In this document: positions 1-9,783 of the stretch, one piece after another
Numbering within the stretch: the first letter of the stretch is position 1
Layout of the letters: every line of letters starts with the position of its first letter
NCBI GenBank assembly: GCA_023515745.1
Contig: JALECJ010000254.1
Span: 1,178,001 to 1,242,000 of the forward strand
DNA: 64,000 nt
Reading direction: 5' to 3'
DNA from: Amoeboaphelidium protococcarum
Taxonomy: Eukaryota > Aphelidiomycota > Aphelidea
Notes under the pieces: generated by a model
Database searches by the model: none
What the model saw: only the letters and a program-made list of their open reading frames with translations
What the model was told of the DNA's origin: nothing
Program-made: the position numbers and the translations under genes

Positions 1-44
1 AGATAGGTGGCTGGTGTAATAATAATCAATCTAATGTTTAAAGT

Positions 45-973
45 TCATTTTACCCGCGATTCAGCCAACTTTATCATATCAGAGTAATAAAGTTGTCGTA
101 TGTTGAAATTCCACATTTCATTATCCTTCTCTACGTCCATAAAATCGGGAATTAACCCAGAATTCTGATACTGACAAAACTATTCAGCATCGGCTACCAT
201 GGAACGCGCCACAGTTCGCGCATCAAGTGATTACATTCTAGATGGCAATAGAATAGCAGGTACACACATAATTAATGGAAACATTCTGCAATTTTCTTCG
301 ATCCACCAATGAGCTTTCATAATTGTCTCTTCAAGTTTAGAGCTAGGTGCTTTCTAACCATCCTTATACATCGCAATCACTCTCTACTGATACTCTTTAA
401 ATGACCGTTTGATCCACGCTGGTTTTACCAAGGTGAGTTGATCAAAATCTAATTCTTTAAGTCCAGCCTCAGCTTATCCTTTCAATTTTAGCATAGTACG
501 CGTAGAAGTTGATAAAGTATAAACATAGCTGAGATACGAGAAGTACGGCACTTAAGCATAATATTTGCACCAGTTGGCAAACTACAGCGGTATTCTCACA
601 TCGGCTTCGTACTATTGAATCTCGCTTTATAGATTTGGCTAGCGATTGCCTATAGTACAAAAAGCTACGTTTATCAAGTCGTCATTCCTGGATATCTTGA
701 CTTTATCAAATGCTTTATTTTGAGTCAGATCTAATTTGTAATGCTCAACTTTATCCAGAGACGCGTCAACAACATCATCAGACTTTTTACTCCACATTCC
801 AGGCCTTAGGCGAGATATTTGTATTATTTCCGCGCATCTAGTAGATAATTGTAGTTCTTTCACTAAGCACTACCCATCATAAGATATATATTGAATAAAA
901 GTTTGTAATAATTCACACCTACCTTTCCCACAGCTCCTGTACCTCCCAAAACTAAAGCTCGATATTTCTTCAT
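45..973 (-). CDS. HTATIP2-like NAD(P)-binding protein, 2 exons
   Basis: A Rossmann-fold protein of about 291 residues, probably an atypical short-chain reductase of the HTATIP2/TIP30 group. The N-terminus MKKYRALVLGGTGAVGK carries the GxxGxxG dinucleotide loop. KGQAEAGLKEL further on matches the family's conserved KGQ(V/A)E segment, with the Gln written TAA. The exons are 923-973 and 45-869, joined across a 53-nt intron (870-922, GTAGGT...GGGTAG) in phase 0; the second exon continues the fold directly as CLVKEL. The body uses many TAA/TAG codons as Gln and ends at TGA. It is longer than animal homologues (about 240 residues), with an unassigned C-terminal part. Its start codon lies 39 bp from that of the divergent gluconokinase gene. 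The substrate cannot be told from sequence. Confidence 0.75.
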
Positions 974-1012
974 TTTAAAGCAGACAGATTGCTGAATTGC
1001 ACGAGAACTAAA

Positions 1013-1630
1013 ATGAAGGAAGTAAAGCAGAATCAGCAAATTGTGATTTGTATATGGATGGGAGTTAGTGGAACTGGAAAGAGTACTTTAGCATAATTGG
1101 CAGTCGATAAGCTAGGTACAGACTCGGAGTTGGTGATGATAGAGGGCGACGATTTTCATTCTGAAGCGAACGTGTAAAAGATGCGGACTGGGATACCATT
1201 GGAGGATGATGACCGGTGGCCATGGCTCAAGAGCATTGGATCCAAAATACTGGAAAATTGTGAGAAAGTTGAGAACTTAGATGGTGTCATTGTGACTTGC
1301 TCATGCCTCAAAAAGTCTTACCGTGATTACTTTCGTAGTCTCGTGGCTGAGTATGTGTCTTCACCAGCTTGTGGCTACAAGTCAATAGAGATATACTTTT
1401 TCTATCTAAAGGGAAGTTTTGATCTTATACTTTAACGTGTAGATAATAGAAAAGGACATTTTATGGGAAGGAATCTACTCAAGTCTTAGTTCCAAACACT
1501 AGAAGATCCTGAATCTGATGGTACGGCAGACGTAATCTCGATTGACCTCGATTAATATTCGAATTACACACCTTAGTAGCTTATCGACAATGAATTAAAC
1601 CGCATCAAGTAATTGTTTCAGAAGAATTGA
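1013..1630 (+). CDS. IDNK: Gluconokinase
   Basis: Phosphorylates D-gluconate to 6-phosphogluconate with ATP, feeding the pentose phosphate pathway. The 205-residue protein has the P-loop GVSGTGKST (about residues 17-25) and the family signature IEGDDFHSEANVQKMRTGIP followed by LEDDDRWPWL. The C-terminal GHFM...LLKSQFQTLEDP motif is also typical. Its length is slightly above the bacterial GntK norm (about 175). TAA and TAG encode Gln inside conserved motifs (TLAQQLA, EANVQKM, LKSQFQ) and the reading frame ends at TGA. There are no introns. The ATG at 1013 is the first in frame and begins only 39 bp from the divergent reductase gene. The next enzyme of the pathway, 6-phosphogluconate dehydrogenase, lies at 6132-7908. 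Confidence 0.92.
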
Positions 1631-1934
1631 TAATTCATGCATGCGATTTGTTATGAATCTGTATTAGTCTCAGTCTTGCCTTAAATGGTAACGTTTCACC
1701 ACGCGTCATTTGGTCCTGGTTGGAGGCGCTTCTGAAACAAGAAGGTACTCATGACAGAGATTGCCTATTAGAATATCAAGCTGGTATTTCACTTCTCTCT
1801 ATCGTTTGTGTGATAAGTAGCCTGTTGATAAAATGAAAAGCTTGATATATAGTCTATTTTGGCCTCTAGTGCTGTCTTCTCCCCTGTAGCTTATCAGCAC
1901 CAATGGGTAATCATCCACAAGTTAAGCTGGACTG
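1631..1934. other. Intergenic stretch with a possible extra 5' exon
   Basis: AT-rich DNA between gluconokinase and the next gene. It could hold a first exon for that gene: ATG at 1751, exon 1751-1783, a GTATTT...TGTAG intron at 1784-1889, then an open in-phase exon from 1890 running into the ATG at 1935. A short ATG-TGA frame at 1902-1934 would be a uORF if transcription starts upstream. Confidence 0.4.
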
Positions 1935-3415
1935 ATGCAAACTCTATATGCGTCTGACGTTGCATAGCAGTAGCAGTACGACAGTTTTATGGCCACCAAC
2001 TTTTCGATAAATGTCATCGATTACTTCTTTGACGGTGAAGTGCGTAATTTAAACAAGTATCTATCTGCCTAATTTGATTTGATTCCGAAACAGGTATTAC
2101 TCAAATCAGTCTTTTGTCTTATAGCCTATTTGCTTTATACTCTGTGATGTAGAACAGAAAATTTGTAAAGGTTGAAGATGTGAGTAAATACTATAATCAT
2201 TCTGGATCGCGAAATTCAGAGTGGTCTCAGGGAGATCTTGACTCGATCTGGAGCGAGTTTAAGCTGATGGATCATAATAACGATACCACGGTCACCAGGA
2301 GGGAGTATGTGAATTATTTATCGGAGTAGATACCGAAGGAAGGAGCTTAAGTGGCGCCATCTGTCTGTCTTGCTACGGAAGATCGCATACGACGAATGTG
2401 TCTTGCTACAGTCAACGCCAACAACAATCTTGATGGTTTGAACTTGGCAGTGACCGTGCAGAGATTAAAATGTTTCACTGGAATTTCGTCCGTTTTCAAG
2501 TACACTGCAGAGAGATGTGTTGCATGGGCCTAGTCATGCTCTGCTGTTTAGAGCTGCTTTGAAAATTATTATCTGTCTAATATTCCTGAAGATGTATTGA
2601 TGCGCTTACCGAAACTGACTGGTCCACCAGCTAATGACACAATGCGAGTTGTAGGAGAACACATTGCAATTGGTGGTTATTATGCTGCGTTACTGGCAAC
2701 TTCAATTGCTGGCTTTTTTATTGCCTTCCCCTACTCACTGCTCACAATGATTCCGACAACAACTGTTGGTTTGACAGGGATGATCATAGCTATCCCTCAC
2801 CGCGTCAACACCAGGATTGCTAATAAGATGGCCCTCACAAAATGGGATCCGACTAATGATGGATTCGGAATATTTGACAAGATTGCAAATAAGACCAACA
2901 TTCTTGCTCCCAATCCGCCACCACCTCCTAAGCCCGAGTGTGACGTGTATCTATACTGGAGCCAGTCATGCGCTGCGGTCTCATCGCCTGAGAGCAGAGT
3001 TTGCAGCGACGGTGGATCACTAGTGGTGCGTGATAGCTGCAAAACTCACTTCTCTGCTGCTAGTAAGTCATGTGGAAAGATGCAAAGCTATGGTTGTCAT
3101 TCTTTGTGTTATAATTCTGAATTGAGATCATGCACTGGGAAATTCAATTACATGGACATTCCGTGCTCTGCTGCTATTCCGGACGATCTTGATCCAGAGA
3201 TAAATCCAATTTTGACCGTTGGCTCTTTTCGTCAATGTTAACAACTTTGCAATGAATCGTTACAAAAGAATGGTACGTCGTGTGGTGCGTTTACTTTTAT
3301 AGGTAGTGAATGGAATGAGGACACGTCTAAGTGCATCCTCTATGATGCGTCTCGCGCTCCTGATATGTTATCTTATCCTGTAGCCACTGGATGCGTATTT
3401 GCTGCTCCCAAATGA
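1935..3415 (+). CDS. Membrane protein with EF-hand-like and Cys-rich PAN-like parts
   Basis: I do not recognise the family. The two-exon model (1935-2093, 2153-3415; 59-nt intron 2094-2152) gives 473 residues. An EF-hand-like stretch (FKLMDHNNDTTVTRREYV) lies near residue 80. Two hydrophobic segments at about residues 225-275 could span the membrane. A proline run (NPPPPPKPEC) then leads into a cysteine-rich region. Its end (CQQLCNESLQKNGTSC, then CILYD) resembles a PAN/Apple module. The Cys-rich part would suit an extracytoplasmic role such as binding, which is inference. The true start may be further upstream through an extra exon from 1751. All TAA/TAG codons read as Gln; the stop is TGA at 3413. 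Confidence 0.7.
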
Positions 3416-4134
3416 TGAACAATGAATGATCAATAATATTCAAGTGGGCCAAAGTTTTCTCTCTATCATTTTAACGCAACACTCGGCACAAATCGCTGTT
3501 AAATTGCTTCACATTTTCTGCTAAGAGTAAGCCGTTTTAATTGAGCCAACTCAGTTTAGCGCTGCTAACATTACAGTAAGTCTAGCCGAGACAAATAAGT
3601 TTTGCTGCCTTAAGAGATATGAACGCGACTAATAAGCATCAGCACGTGTACGCAATTTGTTAAGTCCAAAGTTTATACTTGCTCTTCGAAAACTATTGGC
3701 TAGACTGTCAATTTAAATCACGGCTTTAACAAATAAAGATCTTGTTTTGATGACTTGATTGGGATTATCGTTTCAGCAGGACGTGTATAAAGACGTATAA
3801 TAAAAGTAAACACAACTGGGAAGATAAAATATGAAAGATACCGCGTGAGTGAGATAAATCTTGTTCAATTCATTAATTAATAAATCATTTATTTACACAG
3901 ACACTCAATGCGTACATCTGTTTATTCACACTCATCGAGATGAAATCTCAAAAATCTGCCCTTCTCTCAGCTTCATTATCATCAGTTCTAATGTAGGGAC
4001 ATGCTACATAGACTCTCTGTAACGACTCTTAGTCCAATTAAAACCTTCAAACAGGAAACGATTGCAAAAGACGTGATATATCGTTCTGTGCTTTACTCCG
4101 CAGGGACATCTGTGACCTTTGGAGTTTGTTCAAT
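3416..4134. other. Gene-free intergenic region
   Basis: About 720 bp of AT-rich DNA between two convergent genes. I see no convincing reading frame under UAR=Gln, no RNA gene and no repeat worth naming. It must hold the 3' ends of both neighbours. Confidence 0.6.
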
Positions 4135-4641
4135 TCATAGCATCAGCATCCATATCATTTCAATTTAAGTGTCAACGTCCATAGGCTTTGATGCATTCGA
4201 CTGGAACCTCTTGATTGATTCATTGTCTTTCGTCACAGCAGCCTCCTGTGAAGTTATTTTGTACGCGACTGAGTCCTTATCTTTCTTGACCTCAGCAAGT
4301 TGTTAGACTAGCAACGCGTTTTATCTTGCCAAAGAGGTGTTTGCTGAAGTCAGAGAGGCTAAAGAGTATACAGTAGTAAGCAGGGAAGCATTTAACTACA
4401 CCAAAGAAACATTGGCATTTACCAATTACTAATTCATCTCTTTCATAGTCACTAGTTCAGGCTCTAGCTGGTTTAACTTAATATGCATTAAAGTAATATC
4501 TTGATTATCCATATTATTCGCGTTTGAATCAGAAGAAGGAAACTGATTTCAAACGAGGAGACGATTTTGGTGAAACAGATCTAAAGACACTTTTCGACTC
4601 CTTCCACTGAAATACTTCTTAACGGACATTTAAATACTCAT
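4135..4641 (-). CDS. Small leucine-heptad coiled-coil protein
   Basis: A predicted 152-residue protein of unknown function. Exon 1 is 4591-4641 and exon 2 is 4135-4542, joined across a 48-nt intron (4543-4590, GTGTCT...ATCAG). Without splicing, the same frame meets a TGA shortly before the coiled coil. The N-terminus is basic (MSVKKYFSGRSRK). The middle (about residues 40-105) is a long helix of repeated NASL/NQQLV-type heptads with Leu, Asn and Gln, ending in LVQQLAEVKKDKD. The family is not recognised; a small nuclear or cytoskeletal coiled-coil protein is possible. The start codon lies only 7 bp from the start of the divergent gene at 4649, so one of the two starts may be further inside (ATG at 4627 or 4512 here). 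Confidence 0.6.
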
Positions 4642-4648
4642 TTTCAAG

Positions 4649-5814
4649 ATGTCATTCAAATCTTTATATCAAGAATATCTAGTAACGAATACTGTCAGTG
4701 AGTTTTCATAGTTTGTAATTGAGCATAAGAAGTAGATAAAAATGTCAAAGAAGCCTGCATTAATGGTAAGTTGAGAGTGTTGATACTTGTAAGAATGATA
4801 TTTGGTAACGCAACTTACATGTAGATTGAATTTTTCAATGAGTCTTTGTAAGTTTTCACTTCTGAACTGGAACTAAATGACAAATGGCGGAATGTGCCTG
4901 AATGTTATCTGGATGTTGCTACTTAAGTTCAAGACAATACCAATGCTCTTATGATCAAGGACGCCTAATTTCAAATCATTCTGGCGTTTCAATTTTTGCG
5001 ATCTCTGTACACTTTAAGTAAATCTGTAAAACTCCAATTTAACTAATCTTTGCTGAAAGGTCATGGCACTTTGGATATCTTTTTGCCGTATCACATTGAA
5101 GAGCTATTTGGAGTGATTACCGCGTACTTTAGTTGCAATTTCGAAGATGCATCTGGTAGTAATGAGTCTTTGAGTTATGAACACGAGCAATAATTCCTGG
5201 ATAGAATACTGAAGAATCCTACATATTCAGAAGGTAGATTGGAGTAGTTGCACCGTAATTTGGAGAGCAAATTCTCAACAAATCTCTTTTCACCTGCCAA
5301 GACACAGCCTGGCAAGAGATTTAAACCATCAAGCAAGTAGAATCATTCACACAGAAGAAAGTTATTGGCTGACTCGGATCTAAACTGTTCCATTAATGAG
5401 AGTTTAATTGAATCCAATGCTGGTATGTAGCGCGACACATTAAAGAGTAATTTATCTAAAGTGTAAACAATTACAATGTCAAAAGTTGTAAAAGCAAAGC
5501 ATCAGTCTCCCACCGTTAAGAGTAGGCGTTCAGATAAGAAGATGCATTTATTCAGCGCGTCAAAGTTTTATCAAGGTGATCAGGCACAGAATATCAAGAG
5601 GAAGCGGCTGTAAGATTTATTCGTTTCTGAGACTCCGGTAAAATTATCAGCATCAAAATCTCACTCTAATAACAAGAAATCTCACAGTTCATTGGCAAAT
5701 GAGAATGCTACACCTGATAGAACAAGACCAATCAAGTCTGGGCTCTTTATTGAATGCACACCCATAAAGAGTTTCTAAGAGTTGCTTGCTGCTGAAACGC
5801 CGTATGAAAAGTGA
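4649..5814 (+). CDS. Basic nuclear protein, possibly Sld3/Treslin-like
   Basis: A 368-residue protein in two exons (4649-4765, 4825-5814; intron 4766-4824, 59 nt, GTAAGT...TGTAG). The first half is helical, with a segment MIKDAQFQIILAFQFLRSL (about residues 85-103) that resembles the core helix of the Sld3/Treslin replication-initiation domain. The second half is basic, Ser-rich and low complexity. It carries several proline-directed sites (SPTVK, TPVK, TPDR, TPIK, TPYEK) that would suit CDK phosphorylation, as in Sld3/Treslin. The assignment is inference from this arrangement and one helix; another cell-cycle or chromatin factor is possible. Gln is encoded by TAA/TAG at about ten places and the stop is TGA. 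Confidence 0.6.
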
Positions 5815-6131
5815 TCCACTGATGATTGAATCGTATACTACTATATCGTACAGCATTAGTAATTATTTTACCTCTATCTATCAAGTCCTTGCATCCATAC
5901 GCTATAGGACGACAAAGCATAGTAGTGACCATACGCCTACCTACCTACCTACCATTCCATTCCATCCATTCATTCATAAATCCAATCAATCGATCGCGCG
6001 CGTCGTTCGCCTTTTCCTGATCGACACGAACAAACGTTGCGACAACGACAGTTTGATTTGATTTAGTAATCCGTGTTTAATCTACTCAGTATAATACAGA
6101 TAAGAGAAATTATAATATTTGTAATAATAAC
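5815..6131. other. Upstream region of 6-phosphogluconate dehydrogenase with simple repeats
   Basis: Intergenic DNA holding the presumed promoter of the next gene. Around 5936-5976 it contains CTAC/ATTC-type tetranucleotide and pentanucleotide runs, likely a microsatellite. I see no coding sequence here under this code. Confidence 0.55.
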
Positions 6132-7908
6132 ATGCCCCAGATGAGTACTGAAGCAGTGTAAGTATTCATGTATAATTTCACGTTTGTTCAATCTCTTCTA
6201 TGTGTGAATCTATCGGTGTAGAGCTGATTTTGGTTTAATTGGTCTGGCCGTTATGGTATGCCCACTATATTTAACTCGACTGTTCATTATTTACACGCAC
6301 TGTCAATGTAGGGCCAAAACTTGATTTTGAATATGAATGATCACGGCTATGTGGTATGAATACACGCTTCAATTTGGATAATGACGATAAGTAAAATTGT
6401 TGTATGTAGGTGTGCGCTTACAACAGAACCGTGGAGAAGGTTGACCATTTCTTGCAGAACGAGGCCAAAGGTAATTTTCACTCAAATTATTGACTAAGAA
6501 TCCAAAACTCAACTTTATACGTTATTGTGTGAGTAGGTACCAAGATTGTTGGCGCGCATAGTATCCAGGAGCTGTGCAAGAAGTTGAAGCGTCCGCGTAA
6601 GGTGATGCTCTTGGTGAAAGCTGGATAACCTGTTGATGACTTTATTTAATAATTGGTGCCATATTTGGAGAAGGGTGACATTATTATTGATGGCGGCAAC
6701 TCGTACTACATTGACACCATCAGACGCTGCAAGGACTTGGAGTCTAAGGGCTTTTTATTCGTTGGCTGTGGTGTCTCCGGTGGCGAAGAAGGTGCTCGTT
6801 ACGGCCCAAGTCTGATGCCTGGTGGTAGTCCTGACGCATGGTATGATTTTAATACTCTTTATCATTTTAATTACAATATGCGCTGTTGTATCACTATAAC
6901 TTGTTGTTATGTAGGCCTCATCTTAAGCCAATTCTGTAAGCTGTAGCCGCCAAGGTTGATGGAGAACCGTGTTGCGACTGGGTTGGCGAGACGGGAGCCG
7001 GTCATTACGTCAAGATGGTCCATAATGGTATTGAGTATGGTGACATGCAGCTGACAGCTGAGGCTTATCATCTGATGCGCGATGGATTGAAGATGACTTA
7101 TGATGAGATGGCTTCCACTTTTGTTGAATGGAATAAGGGAGAATTGGATTCGTTCTTGATCGACATCACCAAGGATATCTTGGCATATCGTAAGGATGGA
7201 TAGCCTTTGGTGGAGAAGATACGCGATGCTGCCGGCTAGAAAGGTACTGGTAAGTGGAGCGTGTAGAGCGCTCTTGATCAAGGTACACCTGTAACGTTGA
7301 TTGGTGAGGCGGTATTTGCCAGATGCCTATCCTCACTGAAGGACGAGCGTGTTCGTGCCAGCAAGATTTTGAGTGGTCCTGAGACTCCGTTCTCTGGTGA
7401 TAAGAAGCAGTTTGTGGAAGATATTCGCCAGGCTCTGTTTGCCTCCAAGATCATCTCGTATGCTTAAGGATTCATGTTGTTCAGAGAAGCTGCTAAGGAG
7501 CACAAGTGGAATCTCAACTTTGCCGGTATTGCCTTGATGTGGCGTGGTGGTTGTATCATTCGCAGCGCCTTCTTGAACGACATCAAGAATGCTTTCATGA
7601 AGAATAAGTAGTTGGAGTGCCTGCTGTATGATGATTTCTTTAAGAATGCCATCAATCGTTGTCAGATGTCATGGCGCCGTGTAGTGTCGCAGGCATCACT
7701 AATTGGTATTCCAGTGCCAGCGTTTAGCACTGCTCTAGCATTCTATGATGGATATCGCACTGCAGGTCTGCCTGCAAACTTGATCCAGGCTCAGCGTGAC
7801 TATTTTGGTGCTCACACGTTCGAGCTGGTCGACCAACCTGGCACGTATGTCCATGAGAACTGGACTGGGCGCGGTGGTAATGTCTCTGCCTCCACTTACA
7901 ATGTGTGA
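6132..7908 (+). CDS. GND1: 6-phosphogluconate dehydrogenase, decarboxylating
   Basis: Oxidatively decarboxylates 6-phosphogluconate to ribulose 5-phosphate, making NADPH in the cytosol. Six exons (6132-6157, 6222-6255, 6312-6353, 6410-6470, 6537-6840, 6915-7908) give 486 residues, the usual length. The introns are 56-74 nt and crowd the 5' end. The protein shows the nucleotide-binding start [17 protein letters not shown], the conserved [18 protein letters not shown] (Gln codons TAA at 6626, 6647 and 6650), [20 protein letters not shown] and the catalytic [17 protein letters not shown]. The C-terminus is [15 protein letters not shown]. The fifth junction splits a conserved Trp (DAW|PHLKP), which supports the splice model. 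Together with gluconokinase at 1013-1630 it makes a gluconate-to-pentose route. Confidence 0.97.
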
Positions 7909-8019
7909 TTGAATATATTGGTTGTACTTTGAACTGTCAACAGTAATGAAAAGGCTCCAAATGACAAGAAATGACGTAAAAGTCAATCTTATAATTAATT
8001 ACATGCTATTCTATTAAAT

Positions 8020-8961
8020 TCAAGCGATATTATTTAAACATTAGTTTATTGACAATAATGAAGAGCGACCAATAATTCTCCTGCAAAGCATCTAGCTAAG
8101 TAAATCAGTCATCTATTAAGAAAGATTAATCTAATTCCTGTTAGATCGTAACTAAATCAAGTTGCCAGCCAGTACATTCTTTGGATTACCATAGGGTGGT
8201 TACGCGTGCAGCATTGTATATAAAACAGTGCCGAGAGCCCATACATCAGCCATTTCTGCAAAGTAAGGAGTGCCGAGCAGAACCTCAGGAGGAGCAAACT
8301 CCAGAGTGCCATAGAACCTGTCGAATGGTTTATTGTGATCAGCGACGATGTGTGCAGAGCCAAAGTCAATCAGTTTAACCTGGAAATCCTTGTCAACCAC
8401 AATGTTCTCATCCTTAATATCCATGTGGTAGACGTTCATAGTCTTCAGATATGATAGAGCAGACACCACTTGACGCATAATGTGGGCAGCCACAGACTCT
8501 TAAAGAGGACCAAGCTTCTCTATACATTCGAATAGGTCAGTAGATGACGTGGAAGACGTTGACGCAACAGATTTCTCATCGTCCGAAGCCGACGATGATG
8601 ATGATTGCGATGACGTATCGCTCTCAGCCAGCTGCTTAAGATTCCACTGGGAACCATGACCATGTAGCTCAGTGACAATGTAAAAATAGCGATCATCTTC
8701 GTGGAAATCAACCAGTTTTATAATGTTTGGATGACTTATCCTCCTAAGAACGTAAACCTCCATAGGCACACATCGACAGGTTCCAGTTGACTCGTTCATC
8801 TCGATAGCCAGTCTAGAGTCGGGCACCTTGGACTTTCGCACAACCTTGATAGCACATGGAACACCATCAGACCGCCGGCAGCCAGCATATACAGCACCAG
8901 TAGCACCCTTACCAAGCAGGTGATCAATAGCGTAGAGCTGAGACAAAATAGCAGAAGACAT
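8020..8961 (-). CDS. PAS-kinase-like serine/threonine kinase without PAS domains
   Basis: A 313-residue protein that is almost only a kinase domain. The glycine loop is LLGKGATGAVYAG, with the Lys in CAIKVVRK. The catalytic loop is YHMDIKDEN (HMD in place of HRD), the metal loop is LIDFGSAH, and the activation segment ends RFYGTLEFAPPEVLLGTPY. DFGSA plus G-T-(I/L)-E/D-(Y/F)-A-P-E is typical of PAS-domain kinases (PASK, yeast Psk1/2). A Ser/Asp-rich insert (about residues 120-145) sits between the lobes. Family members normally carry N-terminal PAS domains; none is seen here. An open frame runs upstream to 9069, but it is hydrophobic and unlike a PAS domain, so the ATG at 8961, next to the kinase fold, was chosen. 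Confidence 0.85.
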
Positions 8962-9783
8962 GATAAATAACGGATAATCAACCAACCAATAATAACTAGT
9001 GTATAATAATGTATAAATAACGTATATCAGAATCGTTCTCTCAAAGTATACGGAGCAGACTGGATTCAAAGCCTGTACTGTTTTCGACTATGTGTTTGTA
9101 CTAAACACTATATGTACGTACACAAACACTGGAGCTATAAACCGAGTGTATGTGTGTGTATACGAGAGGATATATATGCAGACTATATAAGTATATATAA
9201 ATGAATAAATGATGTTCTTGTTCTAAAGAGAGAGAGAGAGAGAAGGAGTGAATGAAGATGATGAAAGATGTGATGAGATGCGGCAGATTTGTTTTGTAAA
9301 GATCCATTTTGTGTCGGAGAGATCATTTTCGCCGTTCCAGACTGCATCGGAGATTCTGTAGTGACTCACTCCGACCAGAAAAGTCCCCGCAGACGATCCA
9401 TCGCGATCCAAAATCTGCGGTGATTCACAAAAAAGGCCGATCAAGATAAGCGAGTATCTCGATGCGAGTCATCTCAGACCGGGCGGACGTCGCGTTGAGG
9501 CTGCGGATTGCTGGTCTGGGCTTTCGGCTCGGATATCAGTGTGGGAATTACGTTTGAACATGATCATAGGTGATGATCATATCCGTGGTGTAATTACTTT
9601 CATCATAGTGCGACACGATGAATCACTAACTTTATTTATTTCCGGGCGTTCGTTTGTTCGACGATCGATATTGAAGATCACTTGCAGATTGAAACAAGAT
9701 TTTAGATTTACTTTCATCGCTGGGAATATATAGTGTGATATCGTTGTTTATTAGCCAAATGTTATTCACTATTAGGATATACT
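8962..9783. other. Intergenic region with AG microsatellite
   Basis: About 820 bp between two genes on the minus strand, serving as promoter of the kinase gene and 3' flank of eIF3c. It contains an uninterrupted (AG)n run at 9227-9243 and TATATA-rich stretches around 9170-9200. No supported gene. Confidence 0.6.
9227..9243. repeat. (AG)n microsatellite
   Basis: Pure AG dinucleotide run about 270 bp upstream of the kinase start codon. Confidence 0.9.

Noticed and set aside
4498..4641. UGA readthrough in the small coiled-coil gene
   Set aside because: A 48-nt GT-AG intron of normal size removes the TGA in phase, so no recoding is needed.
8962..9069. N-terminal extension of the kinase to 9069
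   Set aside because: The added residues are hydrophobic and unlike any kinase N-terminus; the ATG at 8961 abuts the fold.
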